Source of the DNA: JBECKR01 sp040235415
GTDB lineage: Bacteria > Acidobacteriota > Polarisedimenticolia > Polarisedimenticolales > Polarisedimenticolaceae
DNA length: 7,948 bases
Reading direction: 5' to 3'
Assembly: GCA_040235415.1 (NCBI GenBank)
Contig: JBECKR010000074.1
Location: forward strand, 1 to 7,948
The notes under the pieces: generated by a model
The model's database searches: none
Told to the model about the DNA's origin: nothing
What the model saw: the letters and a program-made list of their open reading frames with translations, nothing else
Position numbers and translations under genes: made by a program
Shown here: one piece after another, positions 1 to 7,270 of the stretch
How the letters are laid out: each line of letters starts with the position of its first letter
How positions within the stretch are numbered: the first letter of the stretch is position 1

Positions 1-612
1 GTGCAGCACCGCCCAGGCCGCCGGGGCGCCCCCCGCCGGCAGGACGACGGCGAGACCCTCGCGCGACACCCCGTTTCCGCCGAGCACGTCCACGACGTCG
101 GCCGCGAGCGTCGCGCTCGCGCCCCCGAGAGGCTCCGGTCGAGGGAGGCCGAGCCGCTCGAGCACGTCGCCCGCGCGAGGCCCGACGAGCGCCAGCGACG
201 CGGTCGTCGCGGTCGCGTCCTCGAGCCCGGTCTCTTCCGCGAAGGTGTAGCGCGCGAGGTGGGAGAGGACCGCGTCGATCCGGCCCGGTGCCGCGATCAG
301 CAGGAGGCCCCGCTCGCCGAGGTGGTGCACGAACAGCCGCTCGACGACGCGGCCCTTCGGGGAGGTCAGGACCGTCTCGGCGCCTCGTCCGGGCGCGAGC
401 CGCGCCACGTCCTGCGTGCTCAGGCGGTGCAGCAGGTCCGGGAGGTCCCGCCCGCGGCCGAGGATGCGCGCGAAGCGCGAGCGGTCGACGAGCGCGACCG
501 CGTCGAGCGCGGCCGCGAGCTCCGCCTCCGCGTCGCCGAAGTCGGTCGCGAGGCCGCCCGCATCGATGGTCGCGCCGTGCGACCGCAGCTCCGCGATGAG
601 GCCGTCCCGCAT
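1..612 (-). CDS. ygfZ: Folate-binding YgfZ/GcvT-like protein, C-terminus cut by window edge
   Basis: The minus-strand frame from ATG at 612 is open for 204 codons to base 1, so the C-terminal part is missing. The visible part matches the N-terminal folate-binding domain of the YgfZ/GcvT (aminomethyltransferase-like) fold: 'RSRFARILGRGRDLPDLLHR' (about 44-63), then 'LSTQDVARLAPG' (64-75) and 'LTSPKGRVVERLF' (82-94). Family members use tetrahydrofolate and are linked to assembly or repair of certain Fe-S enzymes (YgfZ) or to glycine cleavage (GcvT). The diagnostic YgfZ motif around a conserved Cys lies in the missing part, so the choice between YgfZ and a GcvT paralogue stays open. The start is chosen because GGAAG lies about 6 nt upstream and the ATG follows the mqnD stop by only 11 nt, implying cotranscription with mqnD. 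Confidence 0.75.
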   Translation of the reverse strand, partial: MRDGLIAELRSHGATIDAGGLATDFGDAEAELAAALDAVALVDRSRFARILGRGRDLPDLLHRLSTQDVARLAPGRGAETVLTSPKGRVVERLFVHHLGERGLLLIAAPGRIDAVLSHLARYTFAEETGLEDATATTASLALVGPRAGDVLERLGLPRPEPLGGASATLAADVVDVLGGNGVSREGLAVVLPAGGAPAAWAVLH

Positions 613-623
613 CTCGTCTTCCG

Positions 624-1475
624 TCAGGCCACGAACTCGATCGCCGGAACTTCGGGAACGAGCCCCGCCCGCGCGCCGTCGTGCAGCAGGCGCTCGATCG
701 CGCGGCGGCCGCGCTCGCCGTAGTCCCGGGTGAGCTCGTTGACGTACATGCCGACGAAACGGTCCGCGAGAGCGCCGTCGAGCCCGCGGCCGAAGTCGAG
801 CGCGTAGCGCAGCGCCTCCTCGCGGTGCTCGAGCCCGAAGTCGATGCTCCGGCGCAGGATGCGGGTGAGATCGCGCATCGTCGCCCGCCCGAGGTCCCGT
901 CGCACGACGTTGCCCCCCAGCGGCAGGGGAAGTCCTCCGGTCCGTTCGGCCCACCACGCGCCGAGGTCGGCGACGCGATGCAGGTCGGCGTCGCCGTAAG
1001 TCAGCTGGCCCTCGTGGATCACGAGACCGGCGTCGGCCCCGCCCGCGGCGACGACGTCGAGGATGCGGTCGAACGGTACCACGCGATGCTCGAACGGGCG
1101 CCCGAGACGGAGCGAGAGCGCCAGGAACGCGGAGGTCATGGTTCCGGGGACGGCGATGGTGCGGTCCGCGAGCGCGTCGAGCCCGACCGGCTCGCGCGCG
1201 ACCACGATCGGGCCGTAACCGTCCCCCATGCTGGCGCCGCACGGCATCAGGGCGTAGTCGCGGGCGAGGTGGGCGTACGCGTGGATGCTGACGGCGGAGA
1301 CCTCGAGCTCCCCCCGAAGAGCGCGCCGGTTCAGGGTCTCGATGTCCTCGAGGACCTGCTCGATCGCGTAGAGGCCGGTGTCGACCTCGCCGCACGCGAT
1401 GCCGTAGAACATGAAGGCGTCGTCGGGGTCGGGGCTGTGCCCCACCCGCACCCGGAGCCGTCCCGCGTCGCTCAC
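624..1475 (-). CDS. mqnD: 1,4-dihydroxy-6-naphthoate synthase (menaquinone futalosine pathway)
   Basis: MqnD converts cyclic dehypoxanthine futalosine to 1,4-dihydroxy-6-naphthoate in the futalosine route to menaquinone; it is cytosolic. The 283-residue product has the family length and the periplasmic-binding-protein-like fold signature. The N-terminus carries 'GHSPDPDDAFMFYG' (12-25). 'EVSAVSIHAYAHL' (58-70) and 'CGASMGDGYGPIVV' (79-92) follow, then 'PGTMTSAFLAL' (110-120). 'GLVIHEGQLTY' (150-160) holds His154, which I place at the catalytic His of the Thermus enzyme. The start is GTG at 1475, with GAGGGAA at 1481-1487 as ribosome binding site; no upstream ATG fits. It is first in an apparent two-gene unit with the YgfZ-like gene and divergent from the parvulin gene. 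MqnA, MqnB, MqnC and MqnE are not in the window, so the pathway genes are at least partly scattered. Confidence 0.95.
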   Translation of the reverse strand: MSDAGRLRVRVGHSPDPDDAFMFYGIACGEVDTGLYAIEQVLEDIETLNRRALRGELEVSAVSIHAYAHLARDYALMPCGASMGDGYGPIVVAREPVGLDALADRTIAVPGTMTSAFLALSLRLGRPFEHRVVPFDRILDVVAAGGADAGLVIHEGQLTYGDADLHRVADLGAWWAERTGGLPLPLGGNVVRRDLGRATMRDLTRILRRSIDFGLEHREEALRYALDFGRGLDGALADRFVGMYVNELTRDYGERGRRAIERLLHDGARAGLVPEVPAIEFVA

Positions 1476-1501
1476 GATCGTTCCCTCGCGCGAAAAGCCC
1501 G

Positions 1502-1507
1502 ATTATA
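1502..1507 (-). promoter_or_regulatory. Probable -10 box of mqnD
   Basis: On the minus strand these six bases read TATAAT, an exact match to the sigma70 -10 consensus in otherwise GC-rich DNA. It lies 26 nt upstream of the GTG start, giving a leader of about 20 nt that contains the GAGGGAA ribosome binding site. I see no good TTGACA-like -35 at 16-18 nt, so the upstream element is weak or a different sigma factor or activator is involved. Confidence 0.5.
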
Positions 1508-1574
1508 GCCGAGCGCCGCTTGCGGGTCGCGCGCCGCGCCGACTACCCTGGGGCGCGTCGCGGAGGGGATCGAC

Positions 1575-2036
1575 ATGAAGATGCCCGCAGGGACCGTGCT
1601 TCCGCTCGTGATCGCCGCCGCCCTCGCCGGGACCCCGGCGGTCGGCGGGGCGCGCCATCGCGACGGGCGCGCCGAGCCGGACCACGTCGTCGTGCAGCAC
1701 TGCCTGATCGCGTTCAAGCGCTCGCTTCCGGACCGGGGCGTGACCCGCACGAAGAAGGAAGCGGAGGCGCTCGCGGACGAGATCCTCGGGAAAGCGCGCG
1801 CGGGCGAAGACTTCGGGGCGCTCGTCGCGCGCTACAGCGACGACCGCGCCCCGGGGATCTACAAGCTCGCGAACCGCGGCGTGCCGCGCCTCGCGGCCGA
1901 CGAGCGCGATCGCGAGGACATGGTCCCGGAGTTCGGCGACGTCGCGTTCTCTCTCGAGGTCGGGGAGGCCGGCCTCGCGCGCTACAGCCTGTACCGCTGC
2001 CCTTACGGGTTCCACGTCATCAAGAGGCTCGAATGA
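1575..2036 (+). CDS. Exported parvulin-type peptidyl-prolyl cis-trans isomerase (PpiC/rotamase family)
   Basis: This 153-residue protein starts with a probable signal peptide: Met-Lys-Met, a hydrophobic stretch at about 8-20 and an AVGGA-like cleavage region near 22-26. A single parvulin domain follows: 'VVVQHCLIAF' (38-47) is the first strand with the conserved His42, 'EALADEILGKARAGEDFGAL' (64-83) and 'VARYSDD' (84-90) form the helix region, 'MVPEFGDVAFSLEVGE' (116-131) is the conserved core, and 'CPYGFHVIKRLE' (142-153) is the last strand with His147. Parvulins isomerise Xaa-Pro bonds; an exported one would act on envelope proteins. The usual GG-x-LG-x-F segment is replaced here by 'GIYKLANRGV' (94-103). 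GGAGGGG at 1562-1568 supports the ATG at 1575. A weak TTGCGG/TACCCT pair (1520-1525, 1544-1549) might be its promoter. It overlaps the next gene by ATGA. Confidence 0.85.
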   Translation: MKMPAGTVLPLVIAAALAGTPAVGGARHRDGRAEPDHVVVQHCLIAFKRSLPDRGVTRTKKEAEALADEILGKARAGEDFGALVARYSDDRAPGIYKLANRGVPRLAADERDREDMVPEFGDVAFSLEVGEAGLARYSLYRCPYGFHVIKRLE

Positions 2037-3220
2037 GCGACCCGGCGTCCGACGCCCTCCGGGCCGACGCGGAGCGTCTCCGGCAGGAGATCGTCGGGTG
2101 GCGCCGCGCGCTGCACCGGCGCCCCGAGCTCGGCTTCGAGGAGCGCGAGACCGCCGCGTTGGTCGAGCGCGCCCTGCGCGGGATGGGGCTCGAGCCCAGG
2201 ACCGGCGTGGCCCGGACCGGAGTCGTCGCGGTGCTCCGCGCGCCGTCGCCCGGCGGTCCCGCGGTGCTCCTGCGGGCCGACATGGACGGGCTCCCGGTGC
2301 AGGAGGTCGAGGGCCGCGAGTACGGCTCCGAGATCCCCGGCCGGATGCACGCCTGCGGTCACGACGGCCACACCGCGATGCTCCTGGGAGCGGCCGCCCT
2401 CCTCGCTTCCCGCCGGACCGCGCTCGCCCGGGACGTCGTGCTCTGCTTCCAGCCGGGCGAGGAGGGGTTCGGCGGCGCGCGCGAGATGGTCGCCGCGGGG
2501 ATCCTGGCGGAGCACGGCGTCGGGGAGGCGTACGCGCTGCACCTCTGGACGCCGTTCCGTGCCGGCACGATCCAGGTCCGGTCGGGGCCGACGATGGCGG
2601 CGCAAGACGAGTTCACCGCGACCTTCGTCGGCCGCGGCGGGCACGGCGCGCTGCCGCACCACGCCCGCGATCCGATCGTGGCGGCCTCTCTCGGGGTCGT
2701 GGCGCTCCAGCAGGTGGTGTCCCGGGCGGTCGACCCGCTCGCGGCCGCGGTCGCCACCGTCGGGTCGTTCCACGCCGGGTCCGCTCCGAACGTCATCCCC
2801 GACGCGGCGACCCTGGTCGGCACCCTGCGATCGTTCCAGGACGACGTCCGCGAGACCCTGCGGGACCGGGTCCCTCGCGCGTTCGACGGCGCGGCGAGCG
2901 CCGCCGGCTGCACGCTCGACTTCGAGCTGCGTCGCGGCTATCCCGCGGTCGTCAACGACCCGGCGTGCGTCGAGCTCGCGCGCCGCGCCGCCCGCCGCGT
3001 CGTGGGGGACGAGGCCGTGATCGAGCCGCCCCCGGTCGCGGCGGCGGAGGACTTCGCGTACTTCCTGAAGGAGGTTCCGGGGGCGTTCCTGTTCGTCGGG
3101 GCCGGCGACCCCGGGCGCGGCCTCGACGCCCCGCACCACTCGCCGAGGTTCGACATCGACGAGGCGGTCCTGCCCCGGGGGGCCGAGCTGCTCGCCCGGA
3201 TCGCTCTCGAGCGCGCGTAG
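2033..3220 (+). CDS. M20D-type metallo-amidohydrolase (N-acyl-amino-acid/hippurate hydrolase-like)
   Basis: This 395-residue protein belongs to the M20D amidohydrolases, which hydrolyse N-acyl amino acids, hippurate or related amides with a two-metal centre; no signal peptide is seen, so it is probably cytosolic. Motifs in order: 'WRRALHRRPELGFEE' (23-37), 'RADMDGLPVQE' (81-91), 'MHACGHDGHTAMLLGAA' (105-121), 'CFQPGEEGFGGA' (138-149), 'ALHLW' (168-172), 'GRGGHGALPHHARDPI' (200-215), 'GTLRSF' (263-268), 'AEDFAYF' (338-344) and 'PHHSPRFDID' (367-376). Likely metal ligands are Cys108, His110, the Glu pair 143-144, His170 and His369. The lid/dimerisation domain spans about 185-300. The ATG at 2033 overlaps the parvulin stop (ATGA), with AAGAGG at 2022-2027 inside the upstream gene; this favours translational coupling. 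The reading frame extends further upstream, but that part lies over the parvulin gene and is arginine-rich shadow sequence. Substrate cannot be told from sequence. Confidence 0.9.
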   Translation: MSDPASDALRADAERLRQEIVGWRRALHRRPELGFEERETAALVERALRGMGLEPRTGVARTGVVAVLRAPSPGGPAVLLRADMDGLPVQEVEGREYGSEIPGRMHACGHDGHTAMLLGAAALLASRRTALARDVVLCFQPGEEGFGGAREMVAAGILAEHGVGEAYALHLWTPFRAGTIQVRSGPTMAAQDEFTATFVGRGGHGALPHHARDPIVAASLGVVALQQVVSRAVDPLAAAVATVGSFHAGSAPNVIPDAATLVGTLRSFQDDVRETLRDRVPRAFDGAASAAGCTLDFELRRGYPAVVNDPACVELARRAARRVVGDEAVIEPPPVAAAEDFAYFLKEVPGAFLFVGAGDPGRGLDAPHHSPRFDIDEAVLPRGAELLARIALERA

Positions 3221-3306
3221 GTCGGCTGGTATTAGAATTATTCGGGAAAATGCGCGCGCTTTCCGGGCGCGGGCGGCGATCGGATGCCCCGACTCGCCCC
3301 CCGCGA

Positions 3307-3315
3307 TGGTATACT
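3307..3315 (+). promoter_or_regulatory. Putative extended -10 promoter of the KamA-like gene
   Basis: TGGTATACT matches the extended -10 form TG-N-TATAAT with one mismatch, in DNA that is otherwise strongly GC-rich. I see no clear TTGACA at 17 nt upstream, as is common for extended -10 promoters. A similar TGGTATTAG occurs 80 nt earlier at 3227-3235 and might be a second, weaker start. Transcription from here would begin near 3322 and give the long structured leader. Confidence 0.4.
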
Positions 3316-3447
3316 TCAGGAGGTCGCGGGCGCGATCTCTTCAACTCTCGATCGCGAGAGCCAACCACAACCGACGTCCCGCAGACCCGGCGCGAACGCG
3401 CACACGGGGCCTCGAGCCCCCTTCGCCGGCGAAGGAGACCCGTATCT

Positions 3448-3475
3448 CCGGACCGGCACGACGACCCCGGTCCGG
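3448..3475 (+). repeat. 9-bp perfect inverted repeat in the KamA-like gene leader
   Basis: CCGGACCGG at 3448-3456 is followed after 10 nt by its exact reverse complement CCGGTCCGG at 3467-3475, so the RNA could form a stable stem-loop. The 3' arm overlaps the 5' arm of a second hairpin, CCGGGTC at 3472-3478 pairing with GACCCGG at 3481-3487, making the two structures alternatives. No U-tract follows either hairpin, so a simple intrinsic attenuator is not evident. Confidence 0.5.
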
Positions 3476-3570
3476 GTCACGACCCGGGCGATCGACAACA
3501 CCGCGGCCGATCGATCGGGAGGCCGCCATCCGGCGCGGGCCGGTCCGCCCCACGAGGGCCGCCGTGTCGC

Positions 3571-3577
3571 AGGAGGG
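3571..3577 (+). promoter_or_regulatory. Ribosome binding site that fixes the start of the KamA-like gene
   Basis: AGGAGGG lies 7 nt before the ATG at 3585 and is the best Shine-Dalgarno in the region. It favours this ATG over the in-frame GTG at 3564 and over the far-upstream ATG at 3306, which would overlap the proposed -10 box. Confidence 0.75.
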
Positions 3578-3584
3578 CAACCGC

Positions 3585-4973
3585 ATGCACCGACATGCCC
3601 TACGCCGACTGCCGCTCGATGGCGTCGGCACGGCCTTCCGGCCGCTGCTGCGCAGGGACATCGACCGCATCCCGGAGCTACGGTCCATGAGCGCCGACGA
3701 TCGACTCGCGCTCAAGGCGGTCTCCGCCGTGCTGCCGTTCCGGGTCAACCGCTACGTCGTCGAGGAGCTCATCGACTGGAGCCGCGTCCCCGAGGACCCG
3801 ATCTACCAGCTGACCTTCCCGCAGCGCGGCATGCTGCTCCCCGAAGATCTCGATCGCATGATCGCTCTCGTCCGCGGCGACGCGCCGCGCGAGGAGGTCC
3901 GGGCCGCCGCGCGCGAGATCCAACGCCGGATGAACCCCCACCCCGCGGGGCAGGTGAGGCTCAACGTCCCGACGCTCGCGGGCCGCCGCCTCGCGGGAAT
4001 GCAGCACAAGTACCGCGAAACGGTGCTGTTCTTCCCGACCCAGGGGCAGACCTGCCACGCGTACTGCAGCTACTGCTTCCGGTGGCCGCAGTTCGTCGGG
4101 CTCGACGACCTCAAGTTCGCGTCCAAGGAGGCGGCGCAGCTCGCAGCCTACGTCCGGGCGCACCCGGAGGTCAGCGACGTCCTGTTCACCGGTGGCGACC
4201 CGATGGTCATGAAGGCCGACAAGCTCGCGGTCTATCTCGAGGCGCTGCTCGACATCGAGCACGTCGCCGACATCCGGATCGGCAGCAAGTCGCTCGCGTA
4301 CTGGCCGTTCCGGTTCACGACGGATGCCGACGCCGGCGCCGTGCTGTCGCTGTTCGAGCGCGTGCAGGCCGCGGGCAAGCAGATCGCGTTCATGGCCCAC
4401 ATGAGCCACCCCCGCGAGCTCTCGACGCCGGCGGCACGGGAGGCGATCGCGCGGCTGCGATCCGCCGGCGTCAACGTCCGGTCCCAGGCCCCGATGATCC
4501 GGTACGTCAACGACGACGCCGACGTCTGGGCGGAGCTGTGGCGGACGCAGCTGTCGCTGGGAGTCGTGCCGTACTACATGTTCGTCGAGCGAGACACCGG
4601 CCCGAAGCACTACTTCGAGCTCTCGCTCGCCCGGGCGCTCGAGATCTACCGCGAGGCGGTGCAGACCGTCAGCGGGCTCGGAAGGACCGTGCGGGGGCCG
4701 TCGATGTCGGCGACGCCCGGGAAGGTGTGCCTCGAGGGCACGGCGGAGGTCGCCGGAGAGCGTGTGTTCGTGCTGAGCTTCCTACAGGGGCGGAACCCGG
4801 ACTGGGTCAAGCGGCCGTTCTTCGCCCGGTTCGACCCCGAGGCGACCTGGCTCACGCAGCTGCGTCCCGCGTTCGGGGAGGAGCGGTTCTTCTACCAGGA
4901 CGAGCTCGACGAGCTCAGGGCGCGCCCGTCGATCCCGCTTTGGTCGCTCGATCGCGCCGAGGCCGCGGGCTGA
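3585..4973 (+). CDS. KamA-family radical SAM protein (lysine 2,3-aminomutase-like)
   Basis: The 462-residue product is a radical SAM enzyme of the KamA/lysine 2,3-aminomutase family. 'FFPTQGQTCHAYCSYCFRW' (149-167) holds the cluster cysteines 157, 161 and 164; 'LFTGGDPMVM' (200-209) is the SAM-contacting GGDP motif. Family members use SAM, a 4Fe-4S cluster and PLP to move an amino group between adjacent carbons. Aligning from memory with the clostridial enzyme, the carboxylate-binding Arg134 is kept as Arg166. The PLP-lysine motif GGGGK becomes 'SATPGK' with Lys380. The two Asp residues that hold the lysine side-chain amine (293, 330) fall at Arg336 and Ser373. Lysine is therefore doubtful as substrate and PLP use uncertain. 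At 462 residues it is longer than typical EpmB/YjeK and has no C-terminal zinc-cysteine cluster. The stop at 4971-4973 is followed by the shared terminator. Family membership is firm; reaction unknown. Confidence 0.88.
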   Translation: MHRHALRRLPLDGVGTAFRPLLRRDIDRIPELRSMSADDRLALKAVSAVLPFRVNRYVVEELIDWSRVPEDPIYQLTFPQRGMLLPEDLDRMIALVRGDAPREEVRAAAREIQRRMNPHPAGQVRLNVPTLAGRRLAGMQHKYRETVLFFPTQGQTCHAYCSYCFRWPQFVGLDDLKFASKEAAQLAAYVRAHPEVSDVLFTGGDPMVMKADKLAVYLEALLDIEHVADIRIGSKSLAYWPFRFTTDADAGAVLSLFERVQAAGKQIAFMAHMSHPRELSTPAAREAIARLRSAGVNVRSQAPMIRYVNDDADVWAELWRTQLSLGVVPYYMFVERDTGPKHYFELSLARALEIYREAVQTVSGLGRTVRGPSMSATPGKVCLEGTAEVAGERVFVLSFLQGRNPDWVKRPFFARFDPEATWLTQLRPAFGEERFFYQDELDELRARPSIPLWSLDRAEAAG

Positions 4974-4976
4974 CCG

Positions 4977-5009
4977 AAAAAAAAGCCCGGCCGCGAGCGG
5001 CGGCCGGGC
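4977..5009 (-). terminator. Bidirectional intrinsic terminator between groEL and the KamA-like gene
   Basis: GCCCGGCCGC (4985-4994) and GCGGCCGGGC (5000-5009) form a perfect 10-bp stem with a 5-nt loop. On the minus strand the stem is followed by eight T (complement of A at 4977-4984), a strong intrinsic terminator for groEL about 30 nt after its stop. On the plus strand the same stem is followed only by a short C-C-T-T-T-C-C run, so it would end the KamA-like transcript less efficiently, although the upstream A-run can pair partly with it. Confidence 0.9.
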
Positions 5010-5039
5010 CTTTCCGTGTCCGGACGAGGACGGGAGCGA

Positions 5040-6680
<1,641 letters not shown>

Positions 6681-6730
6681 GTCTGGATTTCCTCCTCAGT
6701 GGATCTCGTTCTCGGAATCGGAAGTCAACA

Positions 6731-6746
6731 GGGCCCGGTTCGGCCC
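6731..6746 (-). repeat. Small intercistronic hairpin after groES
   Basis: GGGCC (6731-6735) and GGCCC (6742-6746) can pair around a 6-nt loop directly after the groES stop codon. No T-tract follows on the minus strand, so it is not a terminator. It could mark an RNA processing or stability point between groES and groEL, or be chance in GC-rich sequence. Confidence 0.3.
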
Positions 6747-6748
6747 GC

Positions 6749-7036
6749 TCACTGGATGATGCCGAGGACCTCGTCCTCGCGCAGGATGACGTGCTCGACG
6801 TCGTCGATCTTGATCTCGGTGCCGGCGTACTTCCCGAACAGGATCCGGTCGCCGACCTTGACCTCGAGCGGCGTGCGCTTGCCGTCCTTCTCGACCTTGC
6901 CGGTGCCGACCGCGATCACCTTCCCCTCCATGGGCTTTTCCTTGGCGGTGTCGGGGATGATGATCCCGCCGCGGACCTGCTCCTTCTCCTCGATCCGCTT
7001 CACGAGGATCCGGTCGTAAAGGGGCTTGACCTTCAT
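6749..7036 (-). CDS. groES: Co-chaperonin GroES (Hsp10)
   Basis: GroES is the heptameric lid of the GroEL chamber. The 95-residue product has the family length. It begins 'MKVKPLYDRILVKRIEEKE' (1-19), continues through the mobile GroEL-binding loop 'QVRGGIIIPDTAKEKP' (20-35) with its Ile triplet, then 'EGKVIAVGTGK' (37-47), 'VKVGDRILFGKYAGTEI' (59-75) and 'REDEVLGIIQ' (86-95). The ATG at 7036 is preceded by AAGGAGGG about 9 nt upstream. It is the first gene of groES-groEL and is controlled by the promoter and CIRCE operator immediately upstream. Confidence 0.98.
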   Translation of the reverse strand: MKVKPLYDRILVKRIEEKEQVRGGIIIPDTAKEKPMEGKVIAVGTGKVEKDGKRTPLEVKVGDRILFGKYAGTEIKIDDVEHVILREDEVLGIIQ

Positions 7037-7054
7037 TGTCGTGATCCCTCCTTG

Positions 7055-7070
7055 ACCATTTCGAAATGGT
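7055..7070 (-). repeat. 16-nt perfect palindrome in the groES 5' leader
   Basis: ACCATTTCGAAATGGT is its own reverse complement. It lies between CIRCE and the groES ribosome binding site and ends 2-3 nt before AAGGAGGG. In RNA it gives a short AU-rich stem of 6 bp with a UCGA loop; in DNA it is a candidate operator half-site pair. It is separate from CIRCE, and I do not recognise the motif. Confidence 0.55.
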
Positions 7071-7097
7071 TTCTTTTCAATAACTTACGTGAGGTTT

Positions 7098-7124
7098 TTG
7101 GCACTCGCGGCTCGCGAGTGCCAA
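7098..7124 (-). promoter_or_regulatory. CIRCE operator (HrcA binding site)
   Basis: TTGGCACTC (7098-7106) and GAGTGCCAA (7116-7124) are exact reverse complements separated by 9 nt. This is the CIRCE architecture TTAGCACTC-N9-GAGTGCTAA with one base changed symmetrically in both arms. CIRCE is bound by the repressor HrcA, whose activity depends on GroEL, giving feedback control of the chaperonin. It lies immediately downstream of the -10 box, over the expected transcription start. hrcA itself is not in the window. Confidence 0.95.
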
Positions 7125-7125
7125 C

Positions 7126-7154
7126 ACTATAGGATCGCCGCCCGGCACTGTCAA
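7126..7154 (-). promoter_or_regulatory. Sigma70-type promoter of groES-groEL
   Basis: On the minus strand TTGACA (7149-7154) is an exact -35, followed after exactly 17 nt by TATAGT (7126-7131), a five-of-six -10. The start point would fall near 7119, inside CIRCE, so HrcA would block initiation directly. The leader to the groES ATG would be about 83 nt. This is a vegetative-type promoter, consistent with repressor control instead of a heat-shock sigma factor. Confidence 0.92.
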
Positions 7155-7212
7155 GGCGACCCGCCGAGAATCCGCCGGGATCGGCCGCGGTCGGCCGCCG
7201 GGAGCGGGGCGG

Positions 7213-7241
7213 TTGCCGAGCGGCGCGCCGGCTTGTAAATA
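7213..7241 (+). promoter_or_regulatory. Weak candidate promoter for the unrecognised divergent gene
   Basis: TTGCCG (7213-7218) is followed after 17 nt by TAAATA (7236-7241), the only AT-rich stretch just ahead of the gene at 7271. The -10 match is poor, so this is tentative. Confidence 0.25.
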
Positions 7242-7270
7242 CCATCGCGGGGGGTGCGAGGGAGGCGGGC

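Larger units (their letters stand above)
3221..3584 (+). other. 364-nt gap with promoter and hairpin-rich leader before the KamA-like gene
   Basis: No credible gene lies here; open frames through it are arginine-rich shadows or arbitrary upstream extensions of the next gene. The first 30 nt are locally AT-rich (3227-3251). An extended -10 promoter is proposed at 3307-3315, giving a leader of about 260 nt. The leader contains several short perfect inverted repeats: 3345-3350 with 3355-3360; 3406-3410 with 3416-3420; the palindrome 3420-3435; 3448-3456 with 3467-3475; 3472-3478 with 3481-3487; and the palindrome 3507-3518. The fourth and fifth share bases 3472-3475 and cannot form together. I do not recognise any known riboswitch class. 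GC-rich DNA yields chance stems, so function is inference. Confidence 0.45.

Noticed and set aside
681..1508. Plus-strand open frame opposite mqnD
   Set aside because: It is antisense to a clear mqnD homologue and shows no recognisable protein motif.
3243..3267. Possible terminator hairpin after the amidohydrolase (GGAAA at 3245-3249 with TTTCC at 3260-3264)
   Set aside because: The stem is only 5 bp, is flanked by a mismatch and is not followed by a T-run.
3420..3435. 16-nt perfect palindrome CCTTCGCCGGCGAAGG as a possible operator
   Set aside because: In DNA this GC-rich, about one such palindrome per several kilobases is expected by chance, so on its own it is not strong evidence; it is kept only as part of the leader structure observation.
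3284..3584. Open frames crossing the leader, including the ATG at 3306 in frame with the KamA-like gene and another from 3284
   Set aside because: They are Arg/Pro-rich as expected from GC-rich non-coding DNA, lack ribosome binding sites, and the ATG at 3306 overlaps the proposed -10 region. AGGAGGG supports the start at 3585.
2098..3690. Plus-strand alternative frame across the amidohydrolase and leader
   Set aside because: It is an extremely Arg-rich shadow of the M20D gene, which has a full set of metal-ligand motifs in the other frame.
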